This document shows, piece by piece, positions 17,950 through 27,248 of a DNA stretch of 64,000 nt. This stretch comes from Marmoricola sp. Lineage in GTDB: Bacteria > Actinomycetota > Actinomycetes > Propionibacteriales > Nocardioidaceae. The first letter of the stretch is position 1. Every line of letters begins with the position of its first letter. The stretch lies in contig JAOPYE010000029.1 in NCBI GenBank assembly GCA_025964775.1, forward strand, positions 62,001 to 126,000. Reading direction: 5' to 3'. Both the position numbers and the translations under genes were made by a program. A model generated the notes under the pieces. It searched no databases. It saw nothing but the letters and a program-made list of their open reading frames with translations, and was not told the origin of the DNA.

Positions 17950-18885
17950 TCAGATAGCAGGGGCGTCGGACCGCGACTGGGGTCGCCAGGCGAGGAGCCG
18001 ACGCTCGAGCCGAGTGAGGATGAACTCGGCGACGAGGGTGATCACGGCGACGGTGAGCATCACCGCGAAGACGCCGTCAGCGTCGAAGGTGCCCTGAGCG
18101 GTCGTGATGACCAGGCCGAGCCCCTTCTCGGATCCGAGGATCTCGGCAACGAGAGCGCCGACGATCGCGAAGCCGAACGCGGTGTGCAGCGAGGCGATGA
18201 TCCAGGTCATGGCGGACGGCAGCGTGACGTGCCGGATGATATGGAGGGGCTTCGCGCCCAGCACCCGCGCGTTGGCGATCACGTTCGGATCCACTTCCCG
18301 TACGCCCTGGAAGGCGTTGAAGAAGACCACGAAGAAGACCAGGACCGCGGCCAGCAGCATCTTGCCGGTGATCCCGAAGCCGAAGGCGACGACGAAGATC
18401 GAGCCGAGCACGATCCGGGGGATCGCGTTGACGACCTTGATGTAGGGACTGATGACGCTCGAGAGGTACCTGTTCGTCCCCAGCGAGACGCCCATGAGAA
18501 TGCCTGCGGCGGCGCCGATCAGGAACCCGTACACGGCCTCCTGGAGCGTCACGAGGATCTGCTCCGGGTACGAGCCGAAGGCGGTCCCGTCACGGAACAA
18601 CGTGTAGAGACGGTGGACGATGCCGGTGGGCTGGCCGTAGGTGAACGGGTCCACCCAGTGCTCGGCGGTGAACCACTGCCAGCCGCCGATGATGACCACC
18701 GCGAGCAGGAGCTGTCCGCCCCAGACCTTGAACCGCCCCTGCCAGCGGAGCTTGCTGGCCAGGTTGGTGCGGGTGCCCGCCGCAAGGTCTGGCAGTGGCG
18801 AAGGGCCGCCCGTCATCGAGGCTGCGGAGGATTCGAAGACGGCGTTCTCCGCGACGCCGGACGCCGATGGGTGCTGGTCGTTCAT
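17950..18885 (-). CDS. ABC transporter permease (SsuC/TauC-like)
   Basis: The 311-residue protein has a 45-residue hydrophilic N-terminus and six TM helices. The EAA loop reads NARVLGAKPLHIIRHVTLPS, as in BPD_transp_1 permeases of the nitrate/sulfonate/taurine group. It overlaps the ATPase gene by 4 bp. The periplasmic partner gene follows. Length is slightly above the family norm because of the N-terminal extension. Confidence 0.9.
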   Translation of the reverse strand: MNDQHPSASGVAENAVFESSAASMTGGPSPLPDLAAGTRTNLASKLRWQGRFKVWGGQLLLAVVIIGGWQWFTAEHWVDPFTYGQPTGIVHRLYTLFRDGTAFGSYPEQILVTLQEAVYGFLIGAAAGILMGVSLGTNRYLSSVISPYIKVVNAIPRIVLGSIFVVAFGFGITGKMLLAAVLVFFVVFFNAFQGVREVDPNVIANARVLGAKPLHIIRHVTLPSAMTWIIASLHTAFGFAIVGALVAEILGSEKGLGLVITTAQGTFDADGVFAVMLTVAVITLVAEFILTRLERRLLAWRPQSRSDAPAI

Positions 18886-19715
18886 GCTGGTACTCCTGCG
18901 GTTGCTGCGTACGCCCGCTCGACCTCGTCGCGCAGCGAACGCCAGATCTGACGCTGCAGCTCGACGAAGCGGGGCTGGAAGCGGATCTCCTGGACGTCGC
19001 CCCGCGGGCGCGGCAGGTCGATGTCGTAGATGTCCTTGACCGTGCCGGGAGACGACGTCATCACGACGACGCGGTCAGCGAGTGCGACCGCCTCATCCAG
19101 GTCGTGGGTGATGAAGATGACTGAGCACCGAACCTGCTCCCAGAGGGCCAGCAGCTCGTTCGACATGATCGCCTTGGTCTGCACGTCCAGCGCGCCGAAC
19201 GGTTCGTCCATGATCAGGATGCGCGGCTCGTTGATGAGCGCGGCGGCCATGGCGACCCGCTTGCGCATCCCGCCGGACAGCTGGTGCGGGTAGCGGTCCT
19301 CGAAACCGGCCAGACCGACCCGACGCAGCCAGTCACGCGCGCTGGCCTGTGCCTCGCGCTTCGAGGCGCCTCGGAAGATCGGGCCGAGCGCCACGTTGGC
19401 CAGGACGGACTTCCAGGGCAGCAGCGCATCGGTCTGGAACATGAAGCTGACCCCGTCGGCGATCCCGTCGACGGCCGTCCCGCCGACGCTGACCGTCCCG
19501 CTCGACGGCTTGTCCAGCCCTGAGACCAGGGAAAGGCTCGTCGACTTCCCGCAGCCGGTCGGCCCGACCAGTGCGCAGAACTGGCCCGGCTCGACGGCGA
19601 ACGTGACGTCCTGGATCGCTGTGAAGACGTCCCCGGAGGGAGTCAGGAATCGTTTGCTGACGCCGTTCAGCTCGACGCGAGCACTGTGCGGTGAGGCACC
19701 GTGGGTGAGTGACAT
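18882..19715 (-). CDS. ABC transporter ATPase (SsuB/TauB-like)
   Basis: The 277-residue ATPase has Walker A ALVGPTGCGKST, signature QLSGGMRKRVAMA, Walker B ILIMDEPFGALD and H-loop ITHDLDEAVALADR, as in nitrate/sulfonate/taurine importers. I chose the ATG at 19715 (MSLTHGASPH) over an upstream in-frame GTG because family similarity starts there. It is the first gene of the importer operon and is divergent from a DcuS-like kinase gene, which suggests that kinase controls the importer. Confidence 0.9.
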   Translation of the reverse strand: MSLTHGASPHSARVELNGVSKRFLTPSGDVFTAIQDVTFAVEPGQFCALVGPTGCGKSTSLSLVSGLDKPSSGTVSVGGTAVDGIADGVSFMFQTDALLPWKSVLANVALGPIFRGASKREAQASARDWLRRVGLAGFEDRYPHQLSGGMRKRVAMAAALINEPRILIMDEPFGALDVQTKAIMSNELLALWEQVRCSVIFITHDLDEAVALADRVVVMTSSPGTVKDIYDIDLPRPRGDVQEIRFQPRFVELQRQIWRSLRDEVERAYAATAGVPA

Positions 19716-19847
19716 GGCCGCCACGCTAAGGAGCGATGTGACCCAGGTCACGATTCTGCTCCTAGGATAGCAATGTCTTCATAAGAAGCAATTTTGCGCA
19801 TTCTGCTCACGAGTGATCGCGGTCACATCGCCACTAGCCTTGAGCCG

Positions 19848-21428
19848 ATGCGCAAGTTGTCGACCCAGATTCTCGCCGGACAGGTCGTGATCGTCGTGAT
19901 CACCGTGACGGTTGGCTTCGTGCTGTTCGCTCGTGGTGAGCGGACCAACCTCGACCACGCCTACGAGCACCGGGCCGGTGCGATCGCCGCGTCCACCGCA
20001 CAGATCCCGGACATCAGGCGGTGCATGCTCGACTCCGCCGGCTGCGGAAACACCGTCCAGCGGCTGGCGACCAACGTGATGGCCGCGACCGGAGCCTCCT
20101 ACGTCGTGGTTCTCGACATGAACCGGGTACGCCACTCGCACCCGTTCCCGAGCCTGATCGGGCAACGGGTCGCTGAACCGATCGTGACGATCGACGGCCA
20201 GGTCCACTACACGGTCGATCACGGCAAGACCAGCCCATCGGCCAACGGCAAGGCGCCGCTGTACGGACCGGACGGCACCATGGTCGGCGAGGTGTCCGTC
20301 GGGCTTCGCGAGAGCTCGGTCACCGCGTCGCTGCTGGGCGAGCTGCCGTTGATGGCGCTCTGGTTCGGCTGCGCCTTGCTTGCCGGCATCGTGGTCTCAC
20401 TGGTGGTCGCCGGACGCCTCAAGCGGCGCACCTTCGGTCTCGAGCTCGACCAGATCGCGCTGTTGTTCCAGGAGCGCGAGGCGGTGCTCCACGGAATTCG
20501 CGAAGGGATGCTCGCCCTCGACGAACGCGAGCGCGTGGTCGTCATGAACGACGAGGCCCGTCGGTTGGCGGGCCTGGGGTCGGTGTCACTCGGTGATCGG
20601 CTGGAGGACGTCCTTCCGGCGGGCCGGCTGCGCGACGTACTCACCGGCGCGATCGCGGGCAAGGACCAGGTGATCCTCACCGATGACTTCTGCCTGACGG
20701 TGAACCGGATGTCCGTCACGCTGGCCGGTCGGCCGCACGGAGCGGTCATCACCCTGCGAGACCGCACCGAGCTCGCTGGCCTGCTGCGGGAACTCGACAC
20801 CGTCAGGGGCCTGACGGACGCACTCCGGGCACAGCAGCACGAGTTCTCGAACCGGATGCACGCGGTCGCCGGACTGCTCGAGCTCGGAGAGTACGACGAG
20901 GCGCTGAACTACCTGATCGACCTCACCGGCGGCGAGGCTGCCCTGGCGGAGTCGTTGCGTGAGCGGATCGCCAGCCCGCTCGTGCTCGGCCTCCTTCTGG
21001 CGAAATCGACGATCGCAGCCGAACGTGGGATCGACCTCGACGTCACCTCAGACTCATGGCTGGGCGAAATCCCAGCGCGCGAACAGGCGGTGACGACGAT
21101 CGTCGGGAACCTGATCGACAACTCCCTCGATGCGCTCTCGGGCGAGCGGTTCGAATCGGGCCGACGTGGTCGCGTCGCGGTCTCGATCCTCGACGACGAC
21201 GATGCCATTCGCATCTCAGTCACCGACAACGGGCCAGGGCTACCCGCGGGAACCTCGGCGTCGGTCTTCATCGACGGGTACACCACGAAGCCGACGCAGG
21301 GCAGAGTGCATCGCGGATTGGGTCTCGCGCTGGTCCACCGCATCGTCCAGCGGCTCGGCGGGCACATCTCGGCCAATGAGGGTCCCGGCGCAGAGTTTGA
21401 TGTCCTGCTGCCCAAGGAGGTTGCATGA
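19848..21428 (+). CDS. CitA/DcuS-family sensor histidine kinase
   Basis: The 526-residue kinase has TM1 (about residues 8-28), an external single-Cache/PDC sensor (about 30-165) with a likely disulfide pair in CMLDSAGCGN, and TM2 (about 178-200). A PAS-type domain follows (LFQEREAVLHGIREGMLALD), then a SPOB_a helix with QQHEFSNRMHAVAG (phospho-His about 331) and HATPase_c (NLIDNSLDAL, DNGPGLP, GLGLALVHRI). Family members sense carboxylates. The ATG at 19848 is preferred over 19794. It is coupled to its regulator by a 4-bp overlap. Confidence 0.92.
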   Translation: MRKLSTQILAGQVVIVVITVTVGFVLFARGERTNLDHAYEHRAGAIAASTAQIPDIRRCMLDSAGCGNTVQRLATNVMAATGASYVVVLDMNRVRHSHPFPSLIGQRVAEPIVTIDGQVHYTVDHGKTSPSANGKAPLYGPDGTMVGEVSVGLRESSVTASLLGELPLMALWFGCALLAGIVVSLVVAGRLKRRTFGLELDQIALLFQEREAVLHGIREGMLALDERERVVVMNDEARRLAGLGSVSLGDRLEDVLPAGRLRDVLTGAIAGKDQVILTDDFCLTVNRMSVTLAGRPHGAVITLRDRTELAGLLRELDTVRGLTDALRAQQHEFSNRMHAVAGLLELGEYDEALNYLIDLTGGEAALAESLRERIASPLVLGLLLAKSTIAAERGIDLDVTSDSWLGEIPAREQAVTTIVGNLIDNSLDALSGERFESGRRGRVAVSILDDDDAIRISVTDNGPGLPAGTSASVFIDGYTTKPTQGRVHRGLGLALVHRIVQRLGGHISANEGPGAEFDVLLPKEVA

Positions 21429-22114
21429 TCTCGACGCTGGTCGTTGACGACGACTTCCGGGTTTCGCGCATTCATGCTGCCCACGTCGCCTCGGTTGAGG
21501 GATTCAGGGTGCTCGGAGAGACCCACACGCTCCGCGAGACGATCACCTCGGTCGAGTCGCTGCACCCGGATCTGGTGCTCCTTGACGTGTACTTGCCGGA
21601 CGGCAGCGGGCTGGACCTGCTGAGCCATCTTTCAGCGGTTTCGGATCGCCCTGACTGCATCGTCATCACTGCTGCGCGTGATGTGGACACGGTGCGCAGG
21701 GCGATGCAGCTGGGTGCCGTGCATTTCCTGGTGAAACCGTTCCCGGCTGCTGCACTGAAGGAGAGATTGACCAGCTATCGCGACATGCGTCAGCAGCTCG
21801 CCTCGCTGAGCTCGGAACCTGAGCAGGCCGACGTCGACCGGCTCTTCCGCACGCTCCGCGGCCCCGACGAACTGCCGCCGACCCTGCGCAAGGGCCATTC
21901 CGCACCGACGCTGGAGCTGGTGCGCTCGGCGGTGCTCCAGGCACCGGAACCGGTCTCCGCTTCCGACGTCGCCACCCAGGTCGGCATCAGTCGACCCACC
22001 GCCCAGCGCTACCTCGCGTACCTGGCCGAGCACGGCCTGGTGCGCCTGGAGCTGCGGTACCACGGCGGAGCGGGCCGCCCCGAACACCTCTACGCGTCGA
22101 CCACCGCCCGATAA
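21425..22114 (+). CDS. CitB/DcuR-family response regulator
   Basis: The 229-residue protein has a receiver (VVDDDFRVSRIHAAHV, phospho-Asp in LVLLDVYLPDGSG at about 54, Lys in FLVKPF). Its C-terminal winged helix-turn-helix (SASDVATQVGISRPTAQRYL) is typical of DcuR/CitB regulators. Cognate to the kinase with which it overlaps. By analogy it should activate a transport or catabolic operon when a carboxylate-like ligand is sensed. The divergent SsuABC-like importer is the nearest candidate. Confidence 0.93.
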   Translation: MISTLVVDDDFRVSRIHAAHVASVEGFRVLGETHTLRETITSVESLHPDLVLLDVYLPDGSGLDLLSHLSAVSDRPDCIVITAARDVDTVRRAMQLGAVHFLVKPFPAAALKERLTSYRDMRQQLASLSSEPEQADVDRLFRTLRGPDELPPTLRKGHSAPTLELVRSAVLQAPEPVSASDVATQVGISRPTAQRYLAYLAEHGLVRLELRYHGGAGRPEHLYASTTAR

Positions 22115-22116
22115 CC

Positions 22117-22166
22117 CCAGCCCGTTTTGACCTGAATTTGACGATTCGCCCGAAAAGGTGTAATTC
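22117..22166 (+). promoter_or_regulatory. Promoter of the large secreted protein, with 15-bp motif
   Basis: TTGACG (22138-22143), a 17-bp spacer and TAATTC (22161-22166) make a good sigma-70-type promoter about 80 bp before the ATG at 22254. The motif CCAGCCCGTTTTGAC (22117-22131), also seen at 10041, 14149 and 30764, lies just upstream of the -35 box, where an activator would bind. Confidence 0.5.
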
Positions 22167-22253
22167 GACCGATACCTTGGAGACAGCCGGCTTCCAAGAG
22201 CCGATGTCTCCTCGAACTCGCCCGCGAAATCTGAGCGGCGTGAAGGGTCCACC

Positions 22254-25196
22254 ATGTCGTTCACCTCGGGGCGCCTCGGCGTCCTCTCCAGCTTGCTCGT
22301 CTCGGCCCTCATGGCCGGGGGCATCACGGGTCTTGCGACCGCGCCCGCCTTGGCCGGTCCTGGTGGACCCGCCCCGGTGTGCGGCGCGACAGCGTGCACC
22401 GAGACCTACGCCTACACGGGAAGTCTGGCGACCTTCGTCGTTCCGGCGAACGTCAACTCGGTCCAGGTCGTCGTGGCCGGCGGGCAGGGCGGCGCTCACA
22501 AGTACGGTGCGGCCGGCGGTTCGGGCGGCGACGTGACAGGGAACTTGTCGGTGACCCCGAGCGATAGCCTCCAGGTGCTGGCCGGCGCGGGAGGTAGCAC
22601 CTTCGGCGGAGGCGGACAGACCGGCTCAGGCGGAGGCGCCGGTGGCGGCGGATCCTTCGTCTTCACCTCTGGCGGTACGCCGCTCCTCGCCGCCGGCGGT
22701 GGTGGCGGCGGCGGCCTGGCAGCGCACGGGGGCTACGGTTCCGGCGCGACGACGACTGGGGGAACCGGGGCCATCTGCTCCTGCAACAGCGTGGCCGCCA
22801 CGCTGGCCCAAGGTGGCAGCCAGACGGCACCAGGTGCGGCCGGCAACTGGTACAACTTCAACTACGGCAGCTCCGGGTCAGGACCTGCGGCCAACACCAG
22901 TCCCGGCGTCGGCGGCAACGGCGGCCAGTTCCTCGGTGACGGCGGCGGTGCCGGAGGCGGCGGCTACTACGGCGGTGGCGGTGGCGGCGTCTTCGAAGGT
23001 GGTGGGGGCGGGTCGGGCTACGCCGACCCCTCCGTGACCGCGGTGACCTCCACGGACGGCGCCAACGGCGGCAACGGCTGGGTCTCGTTCACCTGGCAGA
23101 AGGCGCCTTCGACGACGAACCTGTCCGTGTCCCCGCCGACGGAGTCCGGGGCCGGTACCACCCTCACGCTGACGGCGACCGTCGCCGCCGATGGGGGAAC
23201 GCCGACCGGCTCGGTGGACTTCCTGAACGGCGCTTCGACGATCTCCGGATGCACCGGCCAGCCACTTGATGGAACCGGCACCGCGACCTGTACGGCGACC
23301 CTGCCATCCGGCCCGGCCACCCTGACCGCGTCCTATCTCGGCGACACCACCTACGCCGTCTCGCAATCCTCCGAGTCGCCGTACACCGTGTACTCGCCGC
23401 TGCAGATCACCACGTCCTCCCTTCCTGACGCGACCTTCGGCTCGGCGTACACCTCGGATCTCGCTGCCTCCGGAGGCAAGGGCCCGTACTCGTGGACCGC
23501 CACTGCCGGGTCGTTGCCGGCTGGTCTGACGCTGTCCACGGCAGGAGTGCTGAGCGGCACGCCGACCGAGACCGGCGCCTTCACCGCGCACGTCGTGCTT
23601 CTTGACTCCCTGGACCCGGCTGAGACCACCAGCGCAGATCTTCCCCTCACCGTCGACGCGGCAGCACAGACGATCACGTTTGTCCCGCTGACCTCACCCG
23701 CGGCGGTCGGAGACACGCAGAACCTCAGCGCCGAGGGTGGCGCGTCCGGCAACCCGGTCACCTTCGCCGTTGCCGACTCCACCACCGGGTCGGCATGCTC
23801 GATCTCAGGAACCACCCTGTCGTTCGATCACGCCGGCAGCTGCGTGGTCGTCGCTGACCAGGCCGGTACCGCCGACTACGCCGCCGCCACGGAAGCGACT
23901 CAGACCGTGACCGTCGACCTTGCGTCGACCTCGGTGTCGGTCGCCCTCAACCCTGGCGAGGCCGCCTTCGGTCAGCCGGTCACCGCCACTGCCACCGTGG
24001 GCGGAGACCAGGCCGGCAGCGTCCAGTTCTCCGTGGACGGGACCGACCTCGGCGCACCGGTCGGTGTCAGCGACGGCCAGGCGACCAGCCCCGCGTTGGG
24101 CCTCCTCGCTCCCGGCTCCTACCAGGTCGGGGCGGTGTTCACGCCGCTGGACGCGACGAAGTACGCGCCCTCGAGCTCCAGCCCGCAGACCCTCGTCGTC
24201 GACCAGGCGGCAACGACCTCGACGATCACCATCCAGCCAGACACCCTCACTGCCACCATTGCCCCGGTATCATCCGGCTCGGGTACGCCGACCGGCACCG
24301 TGACCTTCTCGGTCGACGGCACCACGGTTGGTACTGCCCCGCTTTCGGCAGGCGTCGCCACCTTGAACTACTCCCTGCCCACAGATGACGCGCATTCGGT
24401 CGCGGTCCAGTACTCGGGCGACTCCGACTTCCTTGCGTCCTCGGCATCCACCGCTCGCTTCAACCCGACGGTCACGGCGTCGCTGACCAGCGCTCACCCG
24501 AAGACCGCGAGCGGTTGGTACCGCAACCCGGTCACGGTGCAATTCACCTGCACGCCGAACGGCGCCGCACTCACCGCCCCGTGCCCCCAACCCGTCACGC
24601 TCACCGGCAACGGTGCGGCGCAGTCGGTCTCGCGCACCATCAGCGCTGTCGACGGTGGCATCGGGACCGTGTCTGTCACCGGGATCAACATCGACCAGAC
24701 CCGCCCGACCGTGGTGATCACCGGGGTCGCGACCCGGCTGCCCTACCTGGCGACAGCACCGGTCGGCTCCTGCGTCGCGCACGACGGGCTTTCGGGTGTT
24801 GCGTCCTGCAGCATCAGCCGTCACCGCAGCGGCCGGATGGAGATCTACGTCGCGACCGCGAAGGACAAGGCCGGCAACGTGTCGACAGCCCGCGTCACAG
24901 CGCTGACGAATGACTTCGTCATTCAGGGCGCGCCCTTCAGCAACGGCGCGTACGTGGTCCACGCTGGCCGCACTTACACCGTGCTGGCAGTTGCGGTGAC
25001 CAGGCCACGCTATGTCGACGCGGCCCTGTTCCCGACGATGCCACGAACCCTGGACCATGCGTTCATCAAGACCGGTCACAACCGGTGGGCCCTCGGCGTC
25101 ACCTTCAGCAACGCGATGCTTCACCATCGCTACTGGTACATCGGCGTGCGAGTCGGCGGCCGTACCCACGTACTGAAAGTCCACGTGGTCCGGTAG
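22254..25196 (+). CDS. Large secreted Gly-rich/Ig-like repeat protein (surface or matrix protein)
   Basis: The 980-residue protein has a signal peptide (cleavage near ALAGPGG). A Gly-rich domain (about residues 50-280, runs such as AAGGGGGGGLAAHGG) resembles the glycine-rich domain family seen next to receptor-like repeats. Ig-like modules follow: Big_3_5-type PTGSVDFLNGAS (about 320), a He_PIG-type SLPAGLTLSTAGVLSGTP (about 420), and further modules with PTGTVTFSVDG (about 680). The C-terminal 150 residues (DQTRPTVVITG onward) are distinct, with cysteine pairs. There is no LPXTG or C-terminal TM, so it is probably released or held non-covalently. An adhesin or matrix role is inferred. Confidence 0.8.
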   Translation: MSFTSGRLGVLSSLLVSALMAGGITGLATAPALAGPGGPAPVCGATACTETYAYTGSLATFVVPANVNSVQVVVAGGQGGAHKYGAAGGSGGDVTGNLSVTPSDSLQVLAGAGGSTFGGGGQTGSGGGAGGGGSFVFTSGGTPLLAAGGGGGGGLAAHGGYGSGATTTGGTGAICSCNSVAATLAQGGSQTAPGAAGNWYNFNYGSSGSGPAANTSPGVGGNGGQFLGDGGGAGGGGYYGGGGGGVFEGGGGGSGYADPSVTAVTSTDGANGGNGWVSFTWQKAPSTTNLSVSPPTESGAGTTLTLTATVAADGGTPTGSVDFLNGASTISGCTGQPLDGTGTATCTATLPSGPATLTASYLGDTTYAVSQSSESPYTVYSPLQITTSSLPDATFGSAYTSDLAASGGKGPYSWTATAGSLPAGLTLSTAGVLSGTPTETGAFTAHVVLLDSLDPAETTSADLPLTVDAAAQTITFVPLTSPAAVGDTQNLSAEGGASGNPVTFAVADSTTGSACSISGTTLSFDHAGSCVVVADQAGTADYAAATEATQTVTVDLASTSVSVALNPGEAAFGQPVTATATVGGDQAGSVQFSVDGTDLGAPVGVSDGQATSPALGLLAPGSYQVGAVFTPLDATKYAPSSSSPQTLVVDQAATTSTITIQPDTLTATIAPVSSGSGTPTGTVTFSVDGTTVGTAPLSAGVATLNYSLPTDDAHSVAVQYSGDSDFLASSASTARFNPTVTASLTSAHPKTASGWYRNPVTVQFTCTPNGAALTAPCPQPVTLTGNGAAQSVSRTISAVDGGIGTVSVTGINIDQTRPTVVITGVATRLPYLATAPVGSCVAHDGLSGVASCSISRHRSGRMEIYVATAKDKAGNVSTARVTALTNDFVIQGAPFSNGAYVVHAGRTYTVLAVAVTRPRYVDAALFPTMPRTLDHAFIKTGHNRWALGVTFSNAMLHHRYWYIGVRVGGRTHVLKVHVVR

Positions 25197-25205
25197 AGAT
25201 CCTGC

Positions 25206-25499
25206 TCAAGCCGTCCAGACGTGGATGACGTCCAGGGGCACGCGTTCGGGCTCGGGCGGCATGTCGTCGCCGAAGACCGCGTGCAGCATCGGGTGGACGA
25301 CCGGGTGCAGCCGTTCTTCGGCGAACTTCTCGAAGTCCGCCTCGGTCTCCCAGACGTCGATGTAGCGCAAGCCTCCCTCGGGTCGCGCAATAGCCAGGTG
25401 CACGACGAAGCCAGGCGCCGGGTCGGGCCCGAGTTCCGCGATGATCTTGTCGTACGCCGTTGCGTCGATCGGGACGTCTTGGGTGAATGCGTAGGTCAT
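25206..25499 (-). CDS. Small dimeric alpha-beta barrel protein
   Basis: The 97-residue protein (MTYAFTQDVPIDATAYDKII, then YIDVWETEADFEKFAEERL) has the alternating pattern of ABM/EthD-like ferredoxin-fold proteins. Family members include quinol monooxygenases and polyketide accessory proteins. It is divergently arranged with a TetR gene, with a 29-bp palindrome between them. Probably a TetR-controlled detoxification enzyme; substrate unknown. Confidence 0.75.
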   Translation of the reverse strand: MTYAFTQDVPIDATAYDKIIAELGPDPAPGFVVHLAIARPEGGLRYIDVWETEADFEKFAEERLHPVVHPMLHAVFGDDMPPEPERVPLDVIHVWTA

Positions 25500-25514
25500 G
25501 GCGCTGGTCTCCTC

Positions 25515-25543
25515 AGTTGATCCGAAGGATCTTCGGATCAACT
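25515..25543. promoter_or_regulatory. 29-bp perfect palindrome, probable TetR operator
   Basis: Arms AGTTGATCCGAAG (25515-25527) and CTTCGGATCAACT (25531-25543) are exact complements around a 3-nt centre. The site lies 16 bp upstream of the minus-strand ATG at 25499 and 38 bp upstream of the TetR ATG at 25581. Position and symmetry strongly suggest the TetR product controls both genes here. Confidence 0.8.
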
Positions 25544-25580
25544 ATGCTCTTGACCGAGGCAGCCGTCAACAGGGAGTTCC

Positions 25581-26216
25581 ATGAAGCGCAGCTACGAGAG
25601 TGAGCAGCGACGAGCGCAGTCCGAGGCCACGCGGCAGCGGATCCTGGTCGCGGCCCGGGCCCTGGTCGTCGAACGCGGCTACCGGGGAACGACGATCGCC
25701 GAACTCGCCCGTCGTGCCGACGTGCACGTCGACACGATCTACGAACTGGTCGGCCGCAAGCCGGTGATCCTGCGGGAACTGGTCGAGAGGGCCATCTCCG
25801 GAACGGACCGACCGCTCGACCCGTTCGAACGGGACTACGTCCAACAGATCACCGCGGAGCCGGACGCCGGCCGAAAGCTCGATCTGTACGCCGCCGCCAT
25901 GCGCCGGATCCTCGAACGGCTGGCGCCGCTCTTCCTGGCACTGAGGGACGCCTCGGCGACCGACCAGGAAGCTGCTCAGGTCTGGTCCCAGATCAGTGAG
26001 CGACGTGCCACGAACATGCGAATGCTCGCCACAGACCTGCTGGCGACCGGTCAGCTCCGCGACGGCCTGAGCATCGACGAGGTCGCTGACACGATCTGGG
26101 CCACCAACAGTCCTGACCTGCACCGACTCCTGGTCGAGGACCGCGGCTGGTCGCCGGACCACTACCAGGAATGGTTGGCCACAAGTTGGCGACGATTGTT
26201 TCTCGCCGAGGGTTGA
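25581..26216 (+). CDS. TetR family repressor
   Basis: The 211-residue protein has an N-terminal TetR HTH (ILVAARALVVERGYRGTTIA, then ELARRADVHVDTIYELVGRK, residues about 17-60) and a helical ligand domain. A 29-bp palindrome in the divergent promoter region is its likely operator. The ligand is unknown but the divergent small alpha-beta barrel enzyme suggests a quinone or phenolic compound. Confidence 0.93.
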   Translation: MKRSYESEQRRAQSEATRQRILVAARALVVERGYRGTTIAELARRADVHVDTIYELVGRKPVILRELVERAISGTDRPLDPFERDYVQQITAEPDAGRKLDLYAAAMRRILERLAPLFLALRDASATDQEAAQVWSQISERRATNMRMLATDLLATGQLRDGLSIDEVADTIWATNSPDLHRLLVEDRGWSPDHYQEWLATSWRRLFLAEG

Positions 26217-26276
26217 GGAAGGCCGTCGGGTCTGGCAAGGCCAGGTTCTTGCGTTGCCGGGTCGGTAGGCCGTTTC

Positions 26277-26799
26277 CTACAGGCCCCAGAAAGGTCCCGA
26301 AAGCCCGACCTCGCGCAGGTACTCGGCGGCATCACTGGGCTCTCGCCGGGTGTAGCCATGGTCGAGTCGCCCCGCGTACCAGCGGCTCGCAAGTCTCCAG
26401 AGAGTCGCGAGGTCCATGACGTAGCCGGATTGAAGACCGCTGCAGAACAGCCTTTGGTTGCTGCAGGTGTGCACGACGTCGTCCCACATCCGGGCTGCAG
26501 GGACCAGGAAATGTGCCACCTGCTGGCCATCCGGCGGGGCATCGATGCCGACGGTCCAGGCGTGCGCCTGGCGCGCCCATCACCGAGAAACCGAGGGGAA
26601 TCGACGCGAACGGGTGGGCCATCACGACGCGGTCATCGGAATCGAGCACCAGATGCCGAGCACGCGCCAGCTCCCGAAGCCCGTCCACCACGACGTCGTC
26701 GGTCGTGCCGAAACGCTCCGCGAGCGCTGCCGTCCCGGGAACTCTGCCGGTGTCGGCGAACGCCTTGTACACAGCAAGGCGCAGGTCCTCAACGATCAC
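26277..26799 (-). pseudogene. Alkylmercury lyase (MerB)-like gene, internally deleted and frameshifted
   Basis: Two minus-strand frames give the two ends of one MerB-like protein. The first (VIVEDLRLAVYKAFADTGRV to PFASIPLGFSVMG) stops matching at about 26578. The second frame resumes with QAHAWTVGIDAPPDGQQVAH and runs through FLVPAARMWDDVVHTCSNQR to the C-terminus GLSGPFWGL. The missing middle should carry the conserved Cys/Asp active-site block after FSVMG, and the junction also changes frame. So the gene is inactive unless the assembly is wrong. The start is a GTG near 26799. No mer operon genes lie nearby; many genomic MerB-like proteins may not act on mercury. Confidence 0.7.
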
Positions 26800-26849
26800 C
26801 ACACCATTCTCGCCGGATCCGCCTGGACGGGAAGGCTTGCTCGGGTCGA

Positions 26850-27233
26850 CTATTCGGGCTGGAAGATCGCGATCGTGTTGCCGTCCGGGTCCTTGAACCA
26901 CGCCGAACGCCCGATGCCGGCGGTGGTGACCATGTAGTCGACGGTCTTGAACGTCTCGGTGTCGTACTCGTCGAACTCGACGCCGTTCGCTACGAGCGCG
27001 GCGACGTCCTTCGCGATGTCGGCCGACCAGAAGCGGACCTGGGTGTGGTCGGCCTTGTTGCCGACGCCGCGTCCGTAGATCAACACAGTTGAGCCGTCGC
27101 CGCACTCGAAGACCAGGTGGTTCTTGATCGTCTCCGGCGACAAGGTGAGGCCCAGCTTCTCCTCGTAGAAGTTCTTGCTCCGCTCAAGGTCGGTCGAGAC
27201 CAGGACAGCAGACGCGCGGTTGTGGTTGAGCAT
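26850..27233 (-). CDS. VOC (glyoxalase/bleomycin-resistance fold) family protein
   Basis: The roughly 127-residue protein has the VOC pattern RASAVLVSTDLERSKNFYEE for the first beta-alpha-beta unit and SAWFKDPDGNTIAIFQPE for the last metal-site Glu region. A GTG three codons upstream (27242) is an alternative start; the ATG at 27233 has better purine spacing. It lies 15 bp after the ABM-like gene and may share the MarR-controlled promoter. Substrate unknown. Confidence 0.85.
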   Translation of the reverse strand: MLNHNRASAVLVSTDLERSKNFYEEKLGLTLSPETIKNHLVFECGDGSTVLIYGRGVGNKADHTQVRFWSADIAKDVAALVANGVEFDEYDTETFKTVDYMVTTAGIGRSAWFKDPDGNTIAIFQPE

Positions 27234-27248
27234 GGTCGGCACCTCGTC

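Noticed and set aside
22700..23000. Simple GGC/GGT-rich DNA as a structural repeat element
   Set aside because: It is explained by glycine codons of the secreted protein's Gly-rich domain.
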